Assembly: GCA_947034885.2 (NCBI GenBank)
Contig: OX344758.2
Span: 15,155,067-15,219,066, forward strand
Direction: 5' to 3'
From: Thuidium tamariscinum
Taxonomy: Eukaryota; Streptophyta; Bryopsida; Hypnales; Thuidiaceae
DNA length: 64,000 nucleotides
The translations under genes were made by a program, and so were the position numbers. Below are positions 35,210 to 47,400 of the stretch, in pieces. Positions within the stretch are counted from its first letter, which is position 1, and every line of letters starts with the position of its first letter. The notes under the pieces are model-generated. The model ran no database searches. It saw nothing but the letters and a program-made list of their open reading frames with translations, and was not told the origin of the DNA.

Positions 35210-38200
35210 CGCGACGAAAAGTTAAGGACCGTAAACGCAGCTCAACTCAGTGCGAGAGCCGTCGGGGACAAAGAGACCTGCCCTAATGAGCTTCCGCAGA
35301 CTTCAAGGCCAGAGCGCCATACCCTAACCCTTACGACGAATGAAAAAATTATCTTTCTGGACGGATGACTAACTTCGTCGCTCTCACCGAATGGATGAAG
35401 TACACCCCGCCCTCTGTAATATCACATCGTTCTTTTACGGAGTACAAAACAGTCTCAAAACTCTAGGTACGGTCATTCAACCTGTCATTCAATCTTGAAT
35501 TAGTTTGTTTGCAGGGGATCGCTAGAGCTCTCGCAAAATCAAATGTGCGATCGCGATGAAGCTCTCAGCATCGTTCGGCGAATTGATCGCTGTCCCATCC
35601 TCGATGAGATTCAAAACACTAAGAAATTCTCGGCCAAAAGGAATCGCCGAATTTGTCTCTTCAGGAATCTGTGTACATGAAAGAGTTCGGATTTTTTGAA
35701 TGTGATGGTGATTTTTGGCTGTGAGCAGCATCAGCAGCGCGCAAATGCGGAGCTGCAACTGTGAGTAACGAGATTGACGGAAAGTTTGTCGAGAACGGCG
35801 CAAAGAAGCGCACGTCGTCATGTGAGCGGAGCGGTTGGTTATAGCCCGGGGGGTAGTATGGTTAGGGCAAAGATCACACAACACGGACCATGTTAACCGC
35901 TCTTCTTTCCCCTGTTCCGCCATATCCGTTGCGTTGCCCTGTCCTGTGTCCACCTGATCCCCCGCCTTCGTCAGCCATTCCCTCAGGACGACGATCGTTG
36001 TCCTCGTCGCAAAAATCCCTCGGATTTGGGTTTATTCCTTATTTGAACATGCCTACGTCGAATGCGAAAGAGGAGGAAGAAGAGGAGGAGAAGAAGTGGC
36101 GACCGCGGACAATTCCAGGGGATGCAATTCGAGGAAGCCGCCTTCAGTCTGTTTGCACGTTGTTTGGATGTTGTTACGATGGGGAATGAGCCTGTGACTT
36201 GTGAGGCATAAACCCTTGCGCTGTGTAGGTTAAAGTTGTGGCGGATGATTTGTGTGTGCGATATTTGTCGTCTTAGAATCCAGTCTAGAGATTAAGTGGA
36301 TCCACTTGACATAAGGAATTATGCTTTCTTGCATTAAGACTTGCCGATTGGATTAGACATGCGAGTTTGGCGAAAGCTCCACCTGTGTCTGTACCTTGCA
36401 AAATCACTACTTTCCCAGGTAATACAAAATTTCTACTTCTGTAAGTATGTTTCTTGCACTGTGCTTCAATTTATGCGAGTTGATGATCTTGAATATGCGA
36501 GCTTTTAGAGCTTTAATGCTTGTAGGTTGCTATGCTTCAGAATGTAGAGCGGTCGTTGGGTGAAGTTTAAGTGCAATTTGGTCTGGACGTTTGAACCAAA
36601 AAGAATGACGTTCCAATGATGATGACAATCTTCGAGATAATTGTGTGATGCTTGACTTTCAGCCTTGCTTTTCTGAAAGCTTTATGGCGGCATTCTCTAG
36701 GGAGATCTGTGGGAGAGTAGAACACGCTTAGTTAACTTGAGGCAGGACGGTGGCTTCCGAGAGCATCTCGTGAAAACTAGGAGGCTGACCGTCCAAAAGA
36801 CAATTTAAGCCTAGCCAGGTATTTTCGAGATTTGAGCATTTGAACATATGTATTTGTTGAGGAGATCAATAGTGCTGCGGAGAGATCTTTGGATATCAAG
36901 AATCAACGGAGATTTAATTTTTTTCACTATGTTTGAATCCGTACCGCAATTTCGGATTCAGAGGTTATACAGCACTGTTAGTGACATAGACAAATCCATT
37001 TCTATTCCATGATCAGTGACCGCAGACATTTTGCTAAGTCATGCTTACATCACGCGCTATTAAGTTCTAGGATACGAATAGATGAGTTGTTACGGTGGTA
37101 ACAGGGGACGGTGTAGGGGACAGGATCTGGACCCTAACATCTTCAGTATCCTCTACGGTGTTGGAGATCTCAGGTGTTGAGATTTGAGATTGTACACATT
37201 GCTGTGTACGCTCTGAAGGAGAAATCTTAAGTTAGTGGTCCTCTTCAGTGATACAATTTCCCTCTGTCCCTGAAATACTCTGTAATCATCGTCCCCGCCT
37301 TGTGAAGGTTACAGGGAAGATACTTTGACCAAACCTTGGACTTAGTTCCCTAGTTCCATTTTTGGAGAGTTGGTTTTTCGTTGTCTGAAAAAGAGAAGAG
37401 GAACGTTGACCTGGGAACCATTGTGAATGAAGACTCTGCGTGCAGCAGTTTTCCTACTCACTCTACATGGACGTGAATAGCTAGGGGCTACCTTGTCACT
37501 TCCACCTCACTTCCACCTCACTTCCACTTGGAAGTGGACACAGGCTACCGACAGTAGTCAGTCTCCATAATGCACGAATATTATGATAATGCAGTTATTT
37601 ACAAATGCCCTCTTACGAATCTTCTTTCTCCTTGAGGAAGTCACGTGAAAAGATGCTCTAGGACTAGCTCTTGCTTCATTCAACGTGAGCACCCTAGTCC
37701 CATGTCCTACTGTATTTCTGGAAAAACTGTTGTTTTAACTACAACTTGGTGATTGTGTGTGCAGGCTTTTCCTTTTGAACGTCGAAAAGATGATGATTCA
37801 GAGCATTGTGGAGAGTGAATGAAGAACGCTCTTTGATTGATCTTTGAAAGACTTGCAACCCGTAGAAAATTTCCAAGCTAGCCTTGGTTCTTGGAAGCTG
37901 TCAATTGTTGCATCTGGACTTGCGCAGGTACATGCCCTATCACTCGATCATTCAAATCCCAAAGTTGAAAACAATCAACATTAGGAGCCAATTAAGAGAT
38001 TGAAATAGCATCCCAATGTTCTTGCTTTGATACAATATTCCTCCAACGTACCCCGTCTGTCGAAACCTATAATCCAAATCCTTCATTCCACTCCATTGTT
38101 ACCAGCTCTCGACTGCCTATTCTCATCTCATCGTATTTTATTAGAGTCTCTGTATCTTCCATCATGTTGAAACCAAATTCTATTAATTTTCATCAATGGT

Positions 38201-38449
38201 TATACCATTCCATAGCTAGCCCTTCTGACAAACTGTCAATCACCTTCAATAGTTGGATCATGAGATTTTGATCTAGTGTCAAAGTATTATCAACACTCCC
38301 ATTGGAATCCTGATAGCTTTATCTAATGAATGTTTTAACTTGTTCACATTTCGAGCTTCTCATGACATGGCATAGTGAGCAGATGTAGGTGGTGCGACCA
38401 CGGCAGCTCTCGAGCAGACAAGATGAACCTCTCATAGGCTTGCAACTCC
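35210..38449. promoter_or_regulatory. GC-richer interval between divergent genes
   Basis: This 3.2-kb interval separates the eL6 start (minus) from the SFI1-like start (plus). 35210-36200 is clearly GC-richer than the flanks and probably holds eL6 promoter sequence and, on the plus strand, transcription start and 5' leader of the next gene. Two open frames occur: plus 35890-36189 (with an acidic run KEEEEEEEKKW) and minus 35953-35522. Neither matches a family I know, and both may be non-coding leader. Further on, 36200-38449 may be a leader intron, with a possible acceptor GTGTGTGCAG near 37764. A short direct repeat of ACTTCCACCTC lies near 37495-37530. Confidence 0.4.
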
Positions 38450-41400
38450 ATGGCGAGCTCCTCCGGTGTTGGGCATGGCCGACCAAACACATCTCCAAGG
38501 ACCCACATCAACAACGCCCTCAAAAGTGGTTCTAGTGCAAGTCATGGTGGTAATTTGGGCGCCAGTAGCAGTAGCGGCGGCGGCAGTAGCGGTGGGATCA
38601 ATAACAAGAGTGTGGCATTCAACAAGGGTTTGTCTTGTGATCCTCGGTCGCCAACCACCACGAGTGGCATGCCTCTGCCTTCTGGAAGAGGAGGAGGCGG
38701 GGCAACGGCAACGACGAGCTCGGGAGGCTCCTTGGCGTTGCGCGGAGGCAGCGTTGGCATTGGCCCGCGGCTACGAGCCGAGGGCTTAATGGTGCCACCA
38801 GCCTCAGACGCTGCCACATTGAGGCGGCAAGTGGCGGCACTGCAAATTGACTTGGAGGCTCACATTGATGGGGAGCAACGGCTTCAAAGTATCAACCATG
38901 AGCTGCGTGAAAGGTTGAATGAAGTAAATCTCTCTCTTTGCTTTCACTTTATTGATTGTGTCTTCTGCCATATTTTCCAAGACAAGCATGTGAATTGTTC
39001 AAAGTCTGCATTGTGAGGAGGGGGTTTGCCACATCATTTTATTCACTAGTTGTATAGTCACTAGTTGTATAGGAGTCACATTTAACCCTTGAGTGCCCAA
39101 CCCCTACGTTCAATGAAATTTAAACCCATTTATATTCATTCTAGTTAAACTATCACCTATGAAAAGATCCACAATCACTGACCGTACCAATTGGTAGTAG
39201 AGACATGCTCAAAGGTACATGGAAAGGGACACTTTCTTTGATCATACCATTGACAAGATTATAACAATCAAACAAGGATATCTTTCAAAATTGAGAGGTG
39301 ATATTTTTGCCTGTGGGGCACTCAAGGGTTAACTTGAAGAGAATTGAAGTGTCGAAAATAGAATACTCTCGAAGAATATGAGGTGGCCTAACATCCTTGG
39401 CTCATACCAAGAAGAAAACTTGTGATACTTGAATCCTTTTCAACAATCAACACTTCTAACAAGTCTTTATTTTCCTTCATGTTTTTAAATGGAGAGTAAG
39501 TAGTTGGAAAAATTAAGTTTATAGTGAAACAAATCATGTCCTTGCAAAAATGTTGGGACAAGGCTTATATGTAGAAAGGTTCTTAAATAACTACAACTAA
39601 CTCAATAACTAAATACAACATGTTTCTAAAACTAACAACAATGTTAGTATGTGAGCATGAAGATGTAAACATGTGAGCCTTGAGCATGTATATAAGTAGA
39701 TAATTATACAATAATCATTGATAGTGATTATGATATATACACCTATAATAAAGGCATTTATAATATAGATGTACTACAATTATAGAAGTTTTTATAACAT
39801 AAACACATGTATCACAAGTATGTAGTTTTTTAGGCTTATAAGTTTACACTTTTATACTCACACAATAGCAACGCTCTAAAACTAATTCCAATAGATTTTT
39901 GAACAAAATTTGCAAAGAGGCTTATATATAAACAACTCTAAAGTAGCTACAACTAGTAATTGTAATTTATGATTGTAAAACTAATTTCTTTAAGTTCTTA
40001 GCTAAAATTTAAAAATTAAGTCAGTGTTGGATACACTTGTTTTCTATGCTCCAAAAAAGTGTATTTTATTGGGATACTATCAAAAAAATTCATAATCAAA
40101 AAATCTAAAACCTATTTTTATTTTTCAATAAGATCTGTATGATCTTGAACAATTTAGTCATACATTAAATCTTATTTGAACAACTTTAAATGTAGATATT
40201 TTAAATTCAAATTCAAATTCGAAGCTATTAGAACCTATAGGTTAGAGTAATTTCAAATTTATTTTGAGACTTTAAGGGAGTGGGGGTAGGGGTGGAGGCT
40301 GCTTGTAAATTTGTCTTTTGTACTTCAATATTATAATATTTGACTATAATCATTCTAGTATTGGGATACAACTTTATTTTGTATTGTATAATGTACATGG
40401 ATTCACAGTTGTGCTTTGGTACATTATAAAAAATTTATGAGACTTTATCTATTATATGTTAACTTTACAATGTTGCAACCCATTGTCATGGCTTCATCTA
40501 GTTGAATGGTCACATATTCATATCTATGTAGTTTCATCCAAAATTTGGGAGCTCTCTTGAATTTCAAATTTAATTCTAACAAATTAACAAAATATTAAGT
40601 TTCTTATATAATGGGTGGTGGTTTTGCAAATGTTACAACACAAGTTGTATTACTTATGTAGTGCATATACTTATGTTCTTGGAGAGACCCTTAAATGTTC
40701 ATTTAAATCAACTTGACTTCACCATTACAACACTTTTTTGACTATAGTATATTTAAATTGAAGATATAATGACTTGTTTAGAAGTACTACAGAATAGACA
40801 TTAATGTTGTTAGAAAAACACAAAACCTTTGCAAAGTGGAATCAAGATTGTCATCATTAAGAACTACAATTAAAGATCTTATAAGAAAAAGTTTAATTTG
40901 GTATATTTTTATATTTTATAATTAAAATTATTTTACAACTCAATTACAATGACAATTTATAACTTCAAACTCTTGATGCAAATCATTCTAGAAGAATTTG
41001 AATGAATACCTTTCAATTTTTTTGGTAATTCAGCAAATACGAGTGTATAGGTTGAGATTAAATTTGTACACCTTTACTCATTGAAGGTTCTTTGAGAATG
41101 TCTCTCATACCTTTTAGGCTCTAATAATTCTTTTTCTACACTATACAAAATCTTGTGAATCACATTTCTATTTGCAAACTTTATAACATTACTTTGAATT
41201 TAGTTTCAATTTTTCTTAACTTTTAAGCCTTCAAAATTGTTTTGACATAGAATTTGTCAAAAATTAGATTATAGGGATGAATTATTGGTTTATTGTTTTT
41301 TATTTTGTTTGACAGATTAGAATTGTACATGAAACAAAATCATGAAAATGTAGAAAGAGCTGAAAGTGAACTTAATACCCTTCATGAGGATATGGAACAA

Positions 41401-44400
41401 ACTTTAGAATTGCAACGACGTTTGGCTCAAAGGTATATAGCAATTACAAATACAACATTGTATATAATCATACAATTACTATTACTGTTGATTAATTAAT
41501 CATATTGTTTATGAGAACACACTATGAATCTAATACAAAATGAAATACAAATTCAATATGCCAAGTTAAAAAATTTAAAGAATATAAAATTATTGAATTG
41601 AATTATTGAAGTATAAATAGAGATTATAATTTTTAATAATTCAAACAGAGCTCAAATTTTAGAAAAAGAAAAGAAAGATATGGAAAATATAATGGCAAAA
41701 ACTAATCAAGCATATGAATTAGAGCATGCAACACTTACAAATCGCATATCTTCCATGGCGTATGAATTACATGCAAAAGAAGAAGGTGAAGCAAAAATTG
41801 CATTTCTTGAGGTAAAAAAATAATATTTATTTATATTATAAATAACGTAAATTAAATATGCTCATTTGAACTTGGGAAAAAATAAACATCTTGCCTACAT
41901 TTGTCTTTTCATAAGTTTTTTTAGACATCAAGAGTATAAAGAATTATAAATAAAAATATATTTGTGCAGTCACAATTAAGTAATACAACAAATTTAAAAG
42001 ATAAATTAGAAGAACAATTGCAAATTATTACAGAAGAAGCCAATTTTCTTAAGATAAAACAAGAAGAGTACACTGAACAAATGCGTGTACTTTTTGAAAA
42101 GGTAAAATCTAGTTTGATTCATTGTATATTAGCAATAATTAATATTATTTTACAAATTATCTTATAAGATTTCAACAAAATATGTATTTATTAGTATATG
42201 ATCAAATAAAAATAAAAATAATAAAAATAACTGTCTGGAATTACACTACATTGATGAATAGATTCAAAATTCTTTACACATCACTTCAACAGGATGAAAT
42301 AGAACAAAAAATTATACATATGGCTAATTTATCTAGTCTACGAAGGTACTTTAGTCGTTTCAAAGAAGGAATAAGAGATCAATGTATTGAAAGGGCAAAT
42401 ACTTTAAGAGCCATCAAATATTACAATTTGAGAGTAATGAATTTTGGTTGGCGTACTTTTCATATAGCAATTGGACGATCTAAATTAATAAAGAAAAGAA
42501 ATGCACATTACAATCAGGTAATTTACTTATTTTTGAATAATAAAAAAGATACTTATGTATGTATGTATGTATTATTCAAATTGTATCTAAATAATGAAAA
42601 TAATAAAATATAAACAATTTCTAAAGTTAAATTGATAACAACCTATTCCAGCAAATTTTAGAAGATTGTTATACTATTTGGATAAAAATAGTACAAGTTA
42701 GTCAAATACGGAAAAAAAATATTGTAAGACATGCAAAAGAGAGAGCTAGGCGCATTTTACTTTTTTGGGAAGACTACTCAATGGCCGCTCGTGCAAATCC
42801 TAGAAAACATCAAATTGCATTTCAACATTATAGTTTTCATATAAGGACCAAAACTCTACAAGCTTGGAGAAATATTGTAAAACTATGGAAATTGAATGAA
42901 GAAGATGAAGAAATATTGACTACAACAGCAAGGATTCACTATGAAATTTTCCATAAAAAAAGAGTCATAAATGAATGGAAAGATTGGTTGCAATATCTTA
43001 TTCGACCAAGAAAAAGAAAATTGTTGAATGTACAAACACATATCAATAAAATGACAATGAAACAAGCAATGTCAGCATGGCAATGTATCATGCGCATCCA
43101 ATGGATGATGCGCATTAAAATGGAGGAAGCAATAAAGTATGAGAAAAAATGGATTTATATTCGAACTATGTCAAGGTATCTATAAAACTTAAAGTAATGC
43201 ATGTATTGATGGCTTTTACAATTAAAACTAAATGAATCTTCAAAATAAGAATGACTTTCACCTATAATATTTCAAAAAATAATTGCTAATTTTGTGCTAA
43301 AATGGAGGTATCATAGGCTACTATAGCTTTTAAAAAACAATCAAAAAATTATAAATTATAAAAGATTGACTATACAAAAAAATGTTGTACTTCTAGAAAT
43401 TAAAGCTTACAAAGTTATCTTTAAAGGCATACATTGAAATTTTTTGAGAAAGATTTTTAATATTAATATATATACTTTGATGTTAGTATTTCAAAAATAG
43501 GAAAAAAATTTATAGATAAAAATAATTTAGAATTTGTAACAACTTAGTGAGATGCTTGTTTACAAGGGAAAAAATTCAATTCAATAGATTTACCACCTTA
43601 AAAAATATACATTCAAAGAAGGTTATATTATAAATATGGGTGATTGCATGAAACACCTATACTATTTGTTGCATTTTCATGATTTTTTTGGAAGTACTTT
43701 AAAATAAAAAAATCATTATTTTTTAAATTGAAAAATATGACTAATGTATACACCTTTAAGACAAAGGTACCTAGAGAAGGGATTGCATAGGAAAAAAAAT
43801 TTGCGTAGGAGAACTAGAAAAGTGCCAAGTCTCAAGAAAATACATACTTTGATGTCTTAATTAGGAAAAAATAGTAGAATTAAGTAAATTTACAAAATCA
43901 AAACTAGCCATAAGTAACAACTTTATGGAGATGGTCATTCATCAAAAAAAGCACTAAAATAATACTTTATATGTTTCAAAATGCAATCAAAGAAGAGCTC
44001 ACTTTTGTAGACTTCTATACCACATAAAATTAACTTTTTTTAAATTCCTTCTTTGAAGAGTTACCAACCTACTAGGAGACCATCTCATCCAAATTTAGCT
44101 CAAAATTTGTTTTGGGGGGTACTAAATAGTACTTAAAACCTCCAAACTAGCAAGTGTGACATTCAATGGGGGATCTATTTTGGGATAGTAAATTATTTTT
44201 GAAAATTATGAAAAAAAATTAGGGAAAGTTTATGATAGTCATGAATACCTTCCCTATAAATCTTGAATCAATTGGAGCAAAAATACAAAAGTTATGGTTG
44301 AAAAAGAAATCAACATACAACATGTGATGCAAAATAGTACAAGTATTTCTTGCAATCATCCATATCTACAATTTAAAAATTTTAATACTTGTAAATGATT

Positions 44401-47400
44401 TTTTGTAAAACAAATTATGTCAACTAGATCAACAACCTTTCAACAATTCATGTTGAAAATTCTAAAATGAACATTCAAAATAAAAAATAAAAAATCCATC
44501 AAAAAATAAAATTTTAATTTGAGAATATTATAATTAGAAAGAAAAATACATATTTTTGGAAGATTAAATTTTTTTTTTAAAAACTACTTGATACAATAAT
44601 GCACTTTATAAATACATAAATTTTTGAATCAAATGGAGATAGAATACTAAATCTATGGCCAAGAAACCATTTGCATAGAAAAAAGACATTGAAAGTCGTA
44701 CAATGAAGTTAAATGAACCTTTGAATGTCAAATTTTCTTGAAGATCCTCTAAAATAATATTAGAGGGATAGGAAAATAAATAAATTTCCAAAATAAATGA
44801 GAAAATTAATAGTAAAATAATGTTAAACATACATTGTTAAATGATTTAAAACTTTACAAAAATCTAAATTGGACTATTTGAAATTAGACTGTATTTTGCT
44901 TGAAATTTATTTTTTGCTTACTATTGAAATAAATTTAATTGAAAATATTCAATATTAGTGTTATATTTAAATTTTCATAATTAGTAAAAATTTGCAAAGA
45001 ATATATATATTTGGAATTTAGAGTATATCAACCATAAAATAAATGAGTATTAGTGATTAAAAAATCATGGAGCATTTAAAATATCTATAATTATTACAAA
45101 CTTTTTACAAAAAGATGAAGGAAATTCATGTCAAATACAAAATGTGCTTAAAAATTTTCCAATACACAATGAATATAGAAAACGTTATTTTATTGTTGAA
45201 ATATTCATAACAAATTGTATTTAAAATTATGAGTTTATAAGCTTCTTTAAATTCAATTTTTTTTAAAGATAGACATTTATAATTATTGTAAATACTTTAA
45301 AATTTTATAGGTTTAAAGAAGCTCTTAAAACTATTGATGTTGAAAGAAAACTCAAATTAAGAGCTATAAAATTTCAAAAAACAAAACAAGGTAAATTTGT
45401 TATTAAAAGTTGGCAACATTTGACACAAGAAAAACAACATAGTAGAATTTATCAACAAGTTGCATTGCAACATTATGCAAGTTATGTTTCTAGAAAGGTA
45501 CAAACAAAATTAACTTTTAAATTTCTATAGTGTTGTGAGTATTACTATTTAGTTATAAAACATTATAAACATGAATTAAATCTTATGCATCTTGTTCATT
45601 GTATCATTAAAATATCATGGGTTTGAAAATGATACTCAGTTGAATGAAGCTTAAATATTTTTATAAAAATCATAAATACACACAACAATGGTCTTGTCAA
45701 ACTATGACAATATAAGAATGGATAGTTTGAAATTTAACGTAATTTTTTAAATGCAGACTTTTAGAATGTGGACAAATACAATTTTAATGAATAAAACTGA
45801 AAGAAAAGCAGTTCGAGAAGTTAATCAATGTTTGATGAGAGCGTCCATGATTTTTTGGCGAGACCATCATTATTATCATTTGCTTAAGTAAAGATGCTAC
45901 AAGTTTAAAATATAAATTATTCAATAGCTTGTATACTATCAAATCTATAATCTAATATAAAAACTTGAAGTGTATTTAATATAATTTTGAATTTTAAAAA
46001 TGTTTTATGAAATAGGAAGAAAAAAGCAAAGAAAGCAAAGGTGTATAGAAAACGGAAAGGTCTACAGGTATTTTTGAATAATCTATAAATATTTTTTATT
46101 TATTAAAAAATTATATTTTTGAACCAATCTTTATCCATTTGATTTAAATACACTTGACTTACAATATTGTAAACTAGGATCTCAAAATATCTACATCAAA
46201 ATGATATCAAATAAATATTTATTTAATTATATACATTTTTAGGTAGCCAAAAAATGTTTAAATGAATGGTGGGAACTTATGGCTTGGAAACGGAGGGCTA
46301 ACCAACTTGATTCTTTATTGGCACAACGACTACGTCGTACTCTTTTACAAAATAGCTTACACAATTGGATGTATGCAACTTTTGATGGCCTTTTAGTTGC
46401 AAATGCAAAGTTTCAAGATGATCTAATACAAGCTAAAGTACATTTATTCATTCAATCACTCAATTAAATTTCCATAATCTTTAACTAGTAAAAATAAATT
46501 ATTTCTAAAACTCAACACATTTTAGGAAATCAAAAGTTTTTCGCTGCAAGTATTGCTATAAAAAAATTTATTGCTATAAAACAAATTTTTTGTTACCATA
46601 TCAATGCTTAAAGTTATTTTAACAATAGGTAGATGTTCAAAATTTTAACTTAAAATAATTAAAATGATACTTTAATAATAATTTATTTCAGATAAGATTA
46701 TTATATTTTAGAATTTGTCTATTATTGCATTCTTATCCAAACAATTGAAGGTATTTGATTTCAGTCACAATGTAAAGAACAAAAAAATCAAGTTTCAACA
46801 GTGGATGTGGAAAACTTACAACTCATTGATCGCTTACACAATATGTCATCTGAGATTTCTTATTTAAAAACAAGTGTGAATGAAAGGACTCAAGAAATGA
46901 ATGAGCTTCATAGGGCTCTTGAAGATGCCGCCATGGTAGAAACTTCAATGCGAGATGAAATTGATCATCAACATTTTCGAATAGAAGAATTACAAAATAA
47001 TAACATTATTTTGCAGGTTCAATTTTAAATTTACATATTTTAACATTAATTACTTGAAAAGAAATCAGATTATTTGCTTTGAACTTTTGAAGATAATCAT
47101 GATAGAATTATGAATTTATTACTATTCAATTGTATTATTCATCAAGTTCTAGTGGTTAAAAAAATATATAAAGTATGATTCAAAATAGATGAAAACAAAT
47201 ATTGAGGTTGAAGTCTTGAAAACATATATAGAAGAGGATCCAAACAAAGAATGTAGAAGATACAGCCGAAGAAGTTCATCACACATTAGAACTTCAAAAT
47301 TTGGAACAAAGCTTACAACAATTGCGAATTCAACTTGCAGAAAGAACATCTCAATTAGATTCATATGAAAAGGTTAAATAATTGAAGTTCTTACGATTTA

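Noticed and set aside
34991..35368. Plus-strand frame of 125 codons
   Set aside because: It is antisense to eL6 exon 1 and arises from its GC-rich coding sequence.
35522..35953. 143-codon minus-strand frame upstream of eL6
   Set aside because: Part of it may be a real exon (EDGTAINSPNDAESFIAIAH), but no family or partner exon was recognised, so it is only mentioned in the interval entry.
38466..38840. Other frames of 73-107 codons in exon 1 of the SFI1-like gene
   Set aside because: They are shadows of the Gly/Ser/Ala-coding GC-rich exon; only the 38450 frame joins downstream exons in phase.
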